Translations under genes and position numbers: made by a program
Shown: in pieces, positions 35,166 through 43,880 of the stretch
Numbering within the stretch: the first letter of the stretch is position 1
How the letters are laid out: each line of letters opens with the position of its first letter
NCBI GenBank assembly: GCA_037481655.1
Contig: JBBFLF010000013.1
Location: forward strand, 17,319 to 81,318
From: Desulfobaccales bacterium
Lineage (GTDB): Bacteria; Desulfobacterota; Desulfobaccia; Desulfobaccales; 0-14-0-80-60-11
Length of the DNA stretch: 64,000 bases
Direction: 5' to 3'
Notes under the pieces: generated by a model
Seen by the model: the letters and a program-made list of their open reading frames with translations, nothing else
Database searches by the model: none
What the model was told of the DNA's origin: nothing

Positions 35166-35993
35166 ATGCAAGTGAGCTATTATCCCGGCTGTTCCCTGGA
35201 GGGCACTGCGGCGGATTATGCCGCCTCCATCCAGGCGGTAGCCCCTCTGTTGGGAGTGGAGCTCCTGGAGCTGGAGGATTGGAACTGCTGCGGCGCCAGC
35301 GCCGCCCATAGCATCAACCATGAGCTGGCGGTGGCCCTGCCGGGGCGCAACCTGGCCCTGGCCCGAGAGCGGGGCCTGGATGTGGTGGTGCCCTGCGCCC
35401 TGTGTTTCAACCGCCTCAAGGCCGCCGAAAAAGAGACGGCCGCACCCACGGCCCGCCAGGTGAAGATCTGGGACCTGCTGGATTTCCTCACCCAGGAGAC
35501 TTTTCTCACCCAGATCTCCCGGCGGCTGGCCAAGCCCCTGACGGGTCTCAAGGCGGTGGCCTACTACGGCTGTCTCTCGGCCCGGCCGCCCCAGATCACC
35601 GACAAAGCGGACTGGGAAAACCCCACCGCCATGGACCGGCTGCTGGAGGCCCTGGGTGCTGAGGCCATCGACTGGTCCTACAAGACCGACTGCTGCGGCG
35701 CCGGCTTGGCGGTGGCCCGGCCGGACATCATCGACACGTTGGTGGGCCGCCTCTATGAACGGGCCCTGGCCGCCGGGGCCGAGTGCTTCGTGGTCTCCTG
35801 CCAGATGTGCCAGGCCAACCTGGACCTGACCCAAAGCCGCATCTCCGAGAAGGCCGGCAAGCGCTACTATCTCCCGGTCTTCTATTTCACCGAGCTTTTG
35901 GGACTGGCCTTGGGCCACCCGGAGGCGGCGGGCTGGCTGAGGCGGCACCTGGTGGATCCCCGGCCCCTCCTCACGGCCAAGGGGCTGTTGTGA
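35166..35993 (+). CDS. hdrB: heterodisulfide-reductase-like subunit B
   Basis: 275 residues with two CCG domains that in methanogen HdrB hold the non-cubane catalytic [4Fe-4S] clusters: NCCGAS...CALCFNR in the first half and DCCGAGLA...SCQMCQANLD in the second. Whether it still reduces a disulfide here or only relays electrons in a MetFV complex is open. It starts seven bases after hdrC. Soluble, with no membrane span. Confidence 0.92.
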   Translation: MQVSYYPGCSLEGTAADYAASIQAVAPLLGVELLELEDWNCCGASAAHSINHELAVALPGRNLALARERGLDVVVPCALCFNRLKAAEKETAAPTARQVKIWDLLDFLTQETFLTQISRRLAKPLTGLKAVAYYGCLSARPPQITDKADWENPTAMDRLLEALGAEAIDWSYKTDCCGAGLAVARPDIIDTLVGRLYERALAAGAECFVVSCQMCQANLDLTQSRISEKAGKRYYLPVFYFTELLGLALGHPEAAGWLRRHLVDPRPLLTAKGLL

Positions 35994-36027
35994 TGGCCTT
36001 TCACCTTCGCACACGGACGGGACGCGT

Positions 36028-39000
36028 ATGACTGCCTCCAACGGAAAAGTGGGCGCCATCGCTGTGGTGGGCGGCGGCATCGCCGGCATGCAGGCGGCCC
36101 TGGACGCCGCCAACGCCGGCTATAAGGTGTATCTGGTGGAGCGGGACATCTCCATCGGCGGGGTCATGGCCCAACTGGACAAGACCTTCCCCACCAACGA
36201 CTGCTCCACCTGCCTCATCTCCCCCAAGCTCATCGAGGTGGCCCGGCACCCGGACATTGAGATCATCACCCAGGCCCAGGTGGCCAAGGTGGAGGGCGAG
36301 GCCGGGAACTACCGGCTCACCGTGACTCTCGAGCCCCGTTACATCGACCGGGCCAAGTGCAACGCCTGCGGCGCCTGCGCCGAGGCCTGTCCGGTGAGCA
36401 TGCCCAGCACCTTCGACGAGGGCCTGGGCACCCGGCCGGCGGCCTATCGCCATTTCCCCCAGGCCATCCCCGCCACCTACGCCATCAAGAAGCTGGACCG
36501 GGCGCCCTGTGTGCGGGCCTGCCCCGCCAACCTGAGCGCCCAGGGGTATGTGCAGCTCATCAAGGTGGGGAAATACGCCGAGGCCCTGGCCCTCATCATG
36601 GACCGGCTGCCCCTGCCCGGCACCATCGGCCGCATCTGCCCTCACCCTTGCGAGGACCAGTGCCGGCGGGGCGAGCTGGATGAACCGGTGGCCATCTGCG
36701 CCCTGAAGCGCTTCGCCGCCGACATGGCGGACTGGCAGAGCCTGCCGGTGCCGGAGATCACCCCCCGGCCCGGGAAGGTGGCGGTGGTGGGCTCCGGGCC
36801 CTCGGGCCTGAGCTGCGCCTATCACCTGGCCCGCCGGGGCTATCAGGTGACGGTCTTTGAGGCCCAGAGCGACATCGGCGGCTGGCTGCGCTACGGCATC
36901 CCCGAATACCGCCTGCCCCGGGAGGTCCTGGACCGGGAGGTGGACTACATCCGCCGACTGGGGGTGGAATTCAAGGTCAACACTCCCATCGGCCCCGGTC
37001 TCACGGTGAACGACCTCCTCACCCGGGAGGGCTTCCAGGCGGTGTATCTGGGGGTGGGGGCCCAGGATTCCCTGCGCCTCCCTGTCCCCGGGGCCGACGC
37101 CCAGGGGGTCTTGTGGGGCGTGGAGTACCTCAAGGAGTCCGCCGCCGGCCGGCCCCAGGACTTCCGGGGCCGCCGGGTGACGGTCATCGGCGGCGGCAAC
37201 GTGGCCATGGACGTGGCCCGCACCGCCCGCCGCCAGGGTGGCGAAGTCACCATCATCTGCCTGGAGACCAGAGACGAGATGCCCGCCTCGCCCTGGGAGG
37301 TGGCCGAAGCGGAGCAGGAGGGCATCACCATCCTGCACCGCTGGGGCGTCAAGGAGATCGTGGCGCCCAAAGGCCAGGTCACCGGCCTGGTGCTCAAGGC
37401 GGTGGAGAGGGTTTTTGACGAGCAGGGCCGCTTCGCCCCCACCTACCGGGAAGAGGAGACCACCCGTCGGGAGACCGACGTGGTGATTCTGGCCATCGGC
37501 CAGAAGACCAATCTGAGCTTCCTCACCGAGACGGACGGCATCCGGCTCACCCCCCGGGGCCTCATCGAGGCGGACCCCGAGACCCTGGCCACCAGCCGGG
37601 AGGGGGTCTTTGCCGGCGGCGATGTCATCACCGGGCCCTACATCGCCATCGCCGCGGTGGCCGCCGGCCGGGAGGCGGCGGAATCCATCGACCGCTACCT
37701 CTCCGGCCGGGATCTCAAGGAGGGCCGGGAATTTCCCTTACGGCCCCTCCCCAAAGGCGAGGGCAACTGGGCGCCTCTGCCGCCCAAATCCGCCCGCAAA
37801 CCCCGGGCCCGCATGCCGGAGCTGCCTCTGGCCGAGTGGACCAAGGGCTTTAAGGAAATCAACCTGGGCTTCAGCGAGGAGCAGGCCAGAAGCGAGGCGG
37901 AGCGCTGCATCAACTGCGGGGTGTGCTCCGAGTGCCTGCAGTGCGTGGCCGCCTGCCAGGCCGGGGCCATCAACCACCAGATGCAGCCCGCCACCCGGGA
38001 ACTGGAGGTGGGGGCCCTCATCCTGGCACCGGGCTTTAGGCCCTTCGAGGCGGACCAGAAGGCGGAGTACGGCTTCGGCCGCTACCCCAACGTGGTCACC
38101 TCCCTGCAGTTTGAGCGCCTGCTTTCCGCCACCGGGCCCACCGGCGGGCATGTGGTGCGGCCCAGCGACCATCAGGCCCCCCGCAAGGTGGCCTGGATCC
38201 AGTGCGTGGGCTCCCGGGACGCCTCCCTGAACCGGGAATACTGCTCCTATGTCTGCTGCATGTATGCCACCAAGCAGGCCATCATCGCCAAGGAGCACGA
38301 CCCCGATATCGAGCCCACCATCTTCTACATCGACATGCGGGCCCAAGGAAAAGGCTTTGACCGCTACTACGAGCGGGCCAAAACCTCCCACGGGGTGCGC
38401 TATGTCCGGAGCATGATCTCCCGGGTGGCCCAGGATCCCAAGACCCACAACCTGGAGCTCACCTACGTGAGCGAAGACAACCAGATCGTCACCGAGACCT
38501 TCGATCTAGTGGTCCTGTCGGTGGGTCTCAATCCCCATCCCGCGGCCCGGGAGCTGGCCGGCAAGCTGGGGATCGACACCGACCGCTACGGCTATGCCCA
38601 AAGTCCGCCGTTCAAGATGATCTCCACCACCCGGGAGGGCATCTACACCTGCGGCGTCTTCCAGGCCCCCAAGGACATCCCGGAGACCGTGGGCCAGGCC
38701 TCCGCCGCCGCCGGTGCCGCTGCGGCGCTTTTGGCCGAGGCCCGGGGCACCCTGGTCACCAAGGAGGAGTATCCCCCCGAGCGGGACATCCTGGCCGAGG
38801 AGCCCCGCATCGGCGTTTTTGTCTGCCACTGCGGCATCAACATCGCCGGGGTGGTGGATGTGGCGGCGGTGACGGATTATGCCCGCACTTTGCCCCAGGT
38901 GGCCTATGCCGACCACTTCACCTTCACCTGCTCCACCGACTCCCTGGACCGCATGCGTGAGGTGATTGAGGAGCATAAGCTCAATCGGGTGGTGGTGGCC

Positions 39001-40500
39001 TCCTGCAGCCCCCGCACGCACGAGCCTCTGTTCCAGGAGAACCTGCGCAAGGCGGGCCTGAACAAATACCTCTTTGAGATGGCCAACATCCGGGACCAGG
39101 ACTCCTGGGTGCACCAGGGCGAGCCGGCCCTGGCCACGGAGAAGGCCAAGGAGCTGGTGCGCATGTCCGTGGCCCGGGCGGCGCTCCTCAAGCCCGTGGG
39201 CGACCTCCTCTTCCCGGTGACCCAGAAGGCCCTGGTGGTGGGCGGCGAGCTGGCGGCACTGCAGGCCGCCCTCACCATCGCCGAGGCGGGCTACCCGGTG
39301 TACCTCACCGAGCCCGGGGAAAAGCTGGGGGCCAGCCTGGCCCGGCGCCAGCACCACACCCTGGAGGGCCACGCCATCCAGCCTTTTATCGCCGAGATGG
39401 TGAAAAGGGTGGAGGAGCACCCCCTCATCGAGTGGCTGCCCTTCACCCGCATCCTGGACGTCAAAGGCCACATCGGCAAGTTCAAAAGCACCGCCGAGGC
39501 TGGCCGCTTCCACCGGGAGCTGGAGTACGGGGCGGTGGTGGTGGCCACCGGCGCCCAGGAATACCAGCCCACGGAATACCTCTACGGCCAGCACGACCGG
39601 GTCCTCACCCAACTGGAGCTGGAGGAGCTCCTGGCGGAAAACCCCCGGGCGCTCCCTGCCGGGGCGAAGGTGGTGATGATCCAGTGCGTGGGCTCCCGGG
39701 AGCCGGAGCGCAACTACTGCAGCCGGGTATGCTGCAGCGAGGCGGTGAAAAACGCCCTGAAGATCAAGGAGCTGGATCCCACGGCCCAGGTCTTCGTCCT
39801 CTATCGGGACATCCGCACCTATGGCTTAAAGGAGCTTTACTACCGCAAAGCCCGAGAGCTGGGGGTGCAGTTTGTGCGCTTCGAGCCGGAGCGCCGCCCC
39901 GAGGTCACGCCCCAAGGCCAGGGGCTCACGGTGACGGTCTTTGACCAGTCCCTGAAGCTGCCCCTGAAGCTCACGGCCGACTACCTGGTGCTTTCCGCCG
40001 CTCTGCGGCCGCATCCGGCCAGCGCCGAGGTGGCCCGGGTCTTCAAGCTCCCCCTGGACGCCGATGGCTTCCTCATGGAGGCCCACCTGAAGCTCAAGCC
40101 TCTGGACTTTGCCTCCGCCGGCATCTTTCTTTGCGGTCTGGCCCACGGCCCCAAGACCCTGGAGGAGAGCCTGGCCCAGGCCCAGGGCGCCGCGGCCCGA
40201 GCTCTGGGGGTCCTCTCCCGGGAGGAGATGTATGTGGCCGGCGCGGTGGCCCAGGTGGATCCGCTGAAGTGCGTTGCCTGCCTCACCTGCGTGCGCACCT
40301 GCCCCTTCGGGGTGCCGCAGATGGATGAGAGCGAAGGCGTGGTGCGCATTGACGCCGCCTCCTGCCAGGGCTGCGGCAACTGCGCCAGCGCCTGCCCCCG
40401 CAAGGCCATCGAAGTGAAACACAATCTGGACGAGCAGTTCATCGCCAAGATCCTGGCCGTGAGTGACACCTGGCCGGCGATGGGCTCCGAGGCGAGGTAG
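36028..40500 (+). CDS. hdrA: giant HdrA: two HdrA units with an NfnB/GltD-like insert
   Basis: Flavin-based electron-transfer protein of 1490 residues. Unit 1 starts with FAD-binding GGGIAGMQAAL and NDCSTCLISPKL, then an Fe-S motif at about 111 (CNACGACAEACP). An NfnB/GltD-like part follows (CVRACPANLSAQGY, CPHPCEDQC, GSGPSGLSCAYHLARRGY at 254, GGGNVAMDVARTARR, and GGDVITGP). HdrA sequence resumes with CINCGVCSECLQCVAAC at 626. Unit 2 starts near 925 (VFVCHCGINIAGVVDV) and ends in two ferredoxin motifs at 1414 and 1448. The insert suggests direct use of NAD(P)H, so electrons could be bifurcated between NAD(P)H, ferredoxin and the methylene-THF reductase. Ordinary HdrA is about 650 residues. 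Confidence 0.9.
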   Translation: MTASNGKVGAIAVVGGGIAGMQAALDAANAGYKVYLVERDISIGGVMAQLDKTFPTNDCSTCLISPKLIEVARHPDIEIITQAQVAKVEGEAGNYRLTVTLEPRYIDRAKCNACGACAEACPVSMPSTFDEGLGTRPAAYRHFPQAIPATYAIKKLDRAPCVRACPANLSAQGYVQLIKVGKYAEALALIMDRLPLPGTIGRICPHPCEDQCRRGELDEPVAICALKRFAADMADWQSLPVPEITPRPGKVAVVGSGPSGLSCAYHLARRGYQVTVFEAQSDIGGWLRYGIPEYRLPREVLDREVDYIRRLGVEFKVNTPIGPGLTVNDLLTREGFQAVYLGVGAQDSLRLPVPGADAQGVLWGVEYLKESAAGRPQDFRGRRVTVIGGGNVAMDVARTARRQGGEVTIICLETRDEMPASPWEVAEAEQEGITILHRWGVKEIVAPKGQVTGLVLKAVERVFDEQGRFAPTYREEETTRRETDVVILAIGQKTNLSFLTETDGIRLTPRGLIEADPETLATSREGVFAGGDVITGPYIAIAAVAAGREAAESIDRYLSGRDLKEGREFPLRPLPKGEGNWAPLPPKSARKPRARMPELPLAEWTKGFKEINLGFSEEQARSEAERCINCGVCSECLQCVAACQAGAINHQMQPATRELEVGALILAPGFRPFEADQKAEYGFGRYPNVVTSLQFERLLSATGPTGGHVVRPSDHQAPRKVAWIQCVGSRDASLNREYCSYVCCMYATKQAIIAKEHDPDIEPTIFYIDMRAQGKGFDRYYERAKTSHGVRYVRSMISRVAQDPKTHNLELTYVSEDNQIVTETFDLVVLSVGLNPHPAARELAGKLGIDTDRYGYAQSPPFKMISTTREGIYTCGVFQAPKDIPETVGQASAAAGAAAALLAEARGTLVTKEEYPPERDILAEEPRIGVFVCHCGINIAGVVDVAAVTDYARTLPQVAYADHFTFTCSTDSLDRMREVIEEHKLNRVVVASCSPRTHEPLFQENLRKAGLNKYLFEMANIRDQDSWVHQGEPALATEKAKELVRMSVARAALLKPVGDLLFPVTQKALVVGGELAALQAALTIAEAGYPVYLTEPGEKLGASLARRQHHTLEGHAIQPFIAEMVKRVEEHPLIEWLPFTRILDVKGHIGKFKSTAEAGRFHRELEYGAVVVATGAQEYQPTEYLYGQHDRVLTQLELEELLAENPRALPAGAKVVMIQCVGSREPERNYCSRVCCSEAVKNALKIKELDPTAQVFVLYRDIRTYGLKELYYRKARELGVQFVRFEPERRPEVTPQGQGLTVTVFDQSLKLPLKLTADYLVLSAALRPHPASAEVARVFKLPLDADGFLMEAHLKLKPLDFASAGIFLCGLAHGPKTLEESLAQAQGAAARALGVLSREEMYVAGAVAQVDPLKCVACLTCVRTCPFGVPQMDESEGVVRIDAASCQGCGNCASACPRKAIEVKHNLDEQFIAKILAVSDTWPAMGSEAR

Positions 40501-40504
40501 TCCC

Positions 40505-41002
40505 ATGGAAGCCTCCAAAGTGATTTCCGCCGCTCCGGAAGCGGCATTTGTCCCCAAGATCCTGGCCCTGGTGTGCACCTACTGCACCTACACCGCCGCG
40601 GACATGGCGGGCTCGGCCCGCATGCAGTACCCGGCCACGGTGCGCATCGTCAAGTACTTATGCACCGGCCGCATCGACATCCTGCACATCCTCAAGGCCT
40701 TTGAGGCCGGGGCGGACGCGGTGATGGTGAGCGGCTGCGAAGCCGGGAGCTGCCACTTCCTGGAGGGGAACTTGCGGGCCCGGGAACGGGTGGAATATGC
40801 CAAAAAGCTCATCGCCGAAGTGGGCCTCGAGCCCGAGCGCCTGGAGATGTTTGAGGTGGCCGCCTCCGACGCCCCCAAGTGGGTCCAGGTGGTCCGGGAG
40901 ATGACGGAGAGGGTGAAACGGTTGGGTCCCAGCCCGCTCCATCGGGTGGGCGAAAGCCCCGCCCAGGTGGCGGCGGCAGTTCAACGGGTGGTGGCGCAAT
41001 GA
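40505..41002 (+). CDS. mvhD: MvhD/FlpD-type iron-sulfur subunit
   Basis: 165-residue [2Fe-2S] protein that connects HdrA to a hydrogenase or dehydrogenase. The signature CTYCTYTAADMAGSARMQYP and the second cysteine group SGCEAGSCHFLEGN match the MvhD family. It starts four bases after the hdrA stop and overlaps metV by an ATGA. No MvhA/MvhG genes are adjacent, as in the Moorella-type MetVF-HdrCBA-MvhD cluster. Confidence 0.92.
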   Translation: MEASKVISAAPEAAFVPKILALVCTYCTYTAADMAGSARMQYPATVRIVKYLCTGRIDILHILKAFEAGADAVMVSGCEAGSCHFLEGNLRARERVEYAKKLIAEVGLEPERLEMFEVAASDAPKWVQVVREMTERVKRLGPSPLHRVGESPAQVAAAVQRVVAQ

Positions 41003-41679
41003 TCATCGCAGAACGCAAGCCTTTCAAGGAAATCCAGGAGATGGTGGCCCCCTACGGGGACGTCCTCATCGTCGGCTGCGGCACCTGTGTGGCCGTCTGC
41101 CTGGCCGGGGGCGAAAAGGAAGTGGGGCTGTTGGCGGCGCAACTGAAGCTGGCCCGCAACCTGGCGGGACAGGCCGGCCGCCTGGGCGAGATCACCGTGG
41201 AGCGCCAGTGCGACCGAGAGTTCATCGAGCCCCTGCGGGAGACGGCGGCCGACTATGAGGCCGTCATCTCCACCGCCTGCGGCGCCGGGGTGCAGTTTCT
41301 GGCGGCGCTGCTGCCGGACAAGCCCGTCTTCCCGGCCCTCAACACCACCTTCATCGGGGTGAACGAGGCGGCGGGGCACTACACCGAGCGCTGCCGCTCC
41401 TGCCACCAGTGCTATCTGGGCCTCACCGGCGGCATCTGCCCGGTGACCATGTGCACCAAGGGCCTGCTTAACGGCCCCTGCGGCGGCACCATCGGCGGCA
41501 AGTGCGAAGTGGACCCGGAGCGGGACTGCGCCTGGTGCCAGATCTATGAGCGCCTGGAAAGCCAGGGGCGCCTTGAGCAGATCGAGGCTATTTTGCCCCT
41601 CCATCCGCACAGCCGCACCACCAGCCCGGGAACGGTGATTCACCCTGCCTATTTAAGGAGATACGCCGCCCATGAGTAA
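40999..41679 (+). CDS. metV: MetV: methylenetetrahydrofolate reductase zinc/iron-sulfur partner subunit
   Basis: 226 residues of the MetV (MTHFR C-terminal domain) family: N-terminal VLIVGCGTCVAVCLAGGEKE, central ACGAGVQFLAALLPDKPVFPALNT, and a cysteine-rich C-terminus (CRSCHQCYLG, GICPVTMCTKGLLNGPCGG, KCEVDPERDCAWCQIYERL) expected to bind Fe-S clusters. It passes electrons from the Hdr unit to MetF. It overlaps both neighbours, mvhD by four bases and metF by eight. Confidence 0.9.
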   Translation: MIIAERKPFKEIQEMVAPYGDVLIVGCGTCVAVCLAGGEKEVGLLAAQLKLARNLAGQAGRLGEITVERQCDREFIEPLRETAADYEAVISTACGAGVQFLAALLPDKPVFPALNTTFIGVNEAAGHYTERCRSCHQCYLGLTGGICPVTMCTKGLLNGPCGGTIGGKCEVDPERDCAWCQIYERLESQGRLEQIEAILPLHPHSRTTSPGTVIHPAYLRRYAAHE

Positions 41680-42556
41680 GCTCAAGGACGCCCTGAGTGC
41701 CGGGGGATTTCCCCTGGTGGTGGAAGTGAAGCCGCCCAAAGGGGTGGAAGTGGCCAAGATGCTGGCCCCGGTGACGGGCCTCAACGGCCAGGTGACGGCC
41801 TTCGGGGTGCCGGATAACGAACACGCCAAGATGCGCCTCTCCGCTTTGGCCGCCGCCCGGCTGGTGAAGGAGGCCGGAGGCGAACCCTTGATGCTGCTCA
41901 CCTGCCGGGACCGCAACCGCCTGGCCCTGGAGAGCGATCTGTTGGGCGCCGCCGCCCTGGGAGTGGAGAATATCCTGGTGCTGAGCGGCGATTACGTCCA
42001 TCAGGGCGACCACCCGGACGCCAAGCCGGTCTATGACGCCGACTCGGTGCAACTGCTGCTGGTGGCCCGGGAGCTCATGGCCGGCCGGGACAGCGCCGGC
42101 AACGCCTTAAGCGGCGCCCCCCGGTTTTTCCTGGGCGCGGTGGTCATCCCTGAGGCCCAACCTTTAGGCCCCCAGCGGCTGAAATTCCGCAAAAAAATTG
42201 AGGCCGGCGCCGACTTTTTCGTCACCGCGCCCCTCTTTGACCTGGAGAAATACCGGGCCTTCCGGAAAGAGGTGGTGCCCGAGGGCGTGAAGATCCTGGC
42301 CTGCCTCAAGGTGCCCTCCGCCGAGGAGGTGGAGAAGGCCGCCAAGGGTGAGCTCCGGAAGGTGTATTCCCTGCCGCCCGCAGTGATTCAGGAGCTCTCC
42401 GGCGGCGACCCGGAGGAAGTGCTGGCCAAGGGCGCGGCCCTGGCCGGGCGCCTGGCCAAACAGCTCCGGGAAGAAAAGCTGGCGGACGGCATCTATCTCA
42501 AGGCCAAGGGCCGGCCGGACCTGGCGGCGGCGTTTCTCAAGGCCGCCGGGTTCTGA
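41672..42556 (+). CDS. metF: 5,10-methylenetetrahydrofolate reductase
   Basis: FAD enzyme of the Wood-Ljungdahl methyl branch, interconverting methylene- and methyl-THF. The 294-residue TIM barrel has the family segments VVEVKPPKG, TAFGVPDNEHAKM, LLTCRDRNRLALESDLLGAAALGVENILVLSGDY and AGADFFVTAPLFDLEKY. With MetV and HdrCBA-MvhD it forms a likely ferredoxin/NAD(P)H-linked reductase complex. In an acetate-oxidising sulfate reducer it would run in the methyl-THF oxidising direction (inference). Confidence 0.94.
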   Translation: MSKLKDALSAGGFPLVVEVKPPKGVEVAKMLAPVTGLNGQVTAFGVPDNEHAKMRLSALAAARLVKEAGGEPLMLLTCRDRNRLALESDLLGAAALGVENILVLSGDYVHQGDHPDAKPVYDADSVQLLLVARELMAGRDSAGNALSGAPRFFLGAVVIPEAQPLGPQRLKFRKKIEAGADFFVTAPLFDLEKYRAFRKEVVPEGVKILACLKVPSAEEVEKAAKGELRKVYSLPPAVIQELSGGDPEEVLAKGAALAGRLAKQLREEKLADGIYLKAKGRPDLAAAFLKAAGF

Positions 42557-42635
42557 CAATTGGCTCGGCCAAGTAATAAACCCTGGCCGGGAGCGCACTG
42601 AGGAAAAGTTTGCGCCCCATGACACGGATCAGCCT

Positions 42636-43880
42636 ATGAAAGCGCACGTGCAACATCCGGTGGTGGTTTTGGGCGGCGGCATTGCCGGCCTTACCGCCGC
42701 CCTGGAGCTCAACCGGGCCGGAGTGCCGGTGGCCCTGGTGGAAAAGAGCCCCTTTTTCGGGGGGCGGGCGGCCAGCTTTGTCTGCAAGGCCACGGACAGC
42801 TGCCAGAAATGCGGCGCCTGCCGGGTGGAGCAGGCCCTGAGGGAGCTTTTCGAGACCCTGGAAATCCGCCGCTTCCCCCACACCCGGGTGACGGCCGGCC
42901 GTCGGGTGGATGGCGGCCTCCATCTCACTCTGGTAAGCCGGCCCCAGGTGGTGGACCCTGACCGCTGCACCGACTGCGGCCTCTGCGCCGCGGCATGCCC
43001 GGTCCCCGGCGCCCTCCTCACCACGGTGTCGGCGGAGAATCACCCTCGCTATGCCGTGGACCCGGACAAGTGCCTCTATTACCAGGACGGCTCCTGCCGG
43101 CGGTGTGCGGAGGTGTGCCCCACCGGGGCCATTGATCTCACCCGCCCGGAGACCACGCTGGAGCTCACCGCCACCGGACTGGTGGTGGCCACCGGCTATC
43201 AGCCCTCCCCGCCGCCGGCCCGCTCGATCTTTGCCCGGGCCGGCCTCCCCCAGGTGGTCACCGGCTGGGAGCTGGAGGAGCTCCTCCGCCAGGGGGGCCC
43301 GCTCCTTAGGCCCGGGGACGGCCGTTTAGTTAGGCGGCTGGCCTTCGTGCAGTGCGTGGGCAGTCGGGACCGGGAACATGCCTACTGTTCCCGGGTCTGC
43401 TGCGGCTATGGCCTGAGGCTCGCCCGCCTGGTGCGCCATCGCTGGCCGGAGGTGCAGGTGAGCACCTTTTACATGGACCTGCAGAATGTGGGGCCCGACC
43501 CGCAGGATTTTGAGGCGGCGGTGCAGCGGGAGCTGGAACTCATCCGGGCCTTGCCCGGGGATATGGCCACCACCACCGACGGCAGCCTGGTGCTCCGCTT
43601 CTTTGACGACACAAGCGGCAAGGCCCTCTTTCGGGTGGTGGACCTGCTGGTGCTGGCGGTGGGGATCGCCCCGGGGCCGGACAACCCCTGGCTGGCGGAG
43701 ATGCTGGGCTTGCCCCTCACCGCGGACGGCTTTCTGGGCTCCGGCAACGGCGCTCATCCCTTACCCCCCGGCGTCTTTCTGGCCGGCACCGCCACCGGTC
43801 CTTTGAGCATTCTTGAGTGCATCACCCAGGCCACCCGGGCGGCCGAGCAGGTCTGCCGCTATCTGGAGGAGACCCCATGA
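42636..43880 (+). CDS. HdrA/QmoA-like FAD and ferredoxin protein
   Basis: A 414-residue HdrA-family flavoprotein: FAD-binding VVVLGGGIAGLTAALELNRAG, cysteine-rich CKATDSCQKCGACRVEQAL, two [4Fe-4S] motifs (CTDCGLCAAACP at about 109, CRRCAEVCPTG at about 149), the HdrA-type FVQCVGSRDREHAYCSRVCC and a C-terminal FAD loop (GVFLAGTATGPLSILECITQA). Shorter than full HdrA and closest in size to QmoA. It follows metF by 79 bases and is coupled (ATGA) to the next gene, so it probably works with that fusion protein. Confidence 0.87.
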   Translation: MKAHVQHPVVVLGGGIAGLTAALELNRAGVPVALVEKSPFFGGRAASFVCKATDSCQKCGACRVEQALRELFETLEIRRFPHTRVTAGRRVDGGLHLTLVSRPQVVDPDRCTDCGLCAAACPVPGALLTTVSAENHPRYAVDPDKCLYYQDGSCRRCAEVCPTGAIDLTRPETTLELTATGLVVATGYQPSPPPARSIFARAGLPQVVTGWELEELLRQGGPLLRPGDGRLVRRLAFVQCVGSRDREHAYCSRVCCGYGLRLARLVRHRWPEVQVSTFYMDLQNVGPDPQDFEAAVQRELELIRALPGDMATTTDGSLVLRFFDDTSGKALFRVVDLLVLAVGIAPGPDNPWLAEMLGLPLTADGFLGSGNGAHPLPPGVFLAGTATGPLSILECITQATRAAEQVCRYLEETP

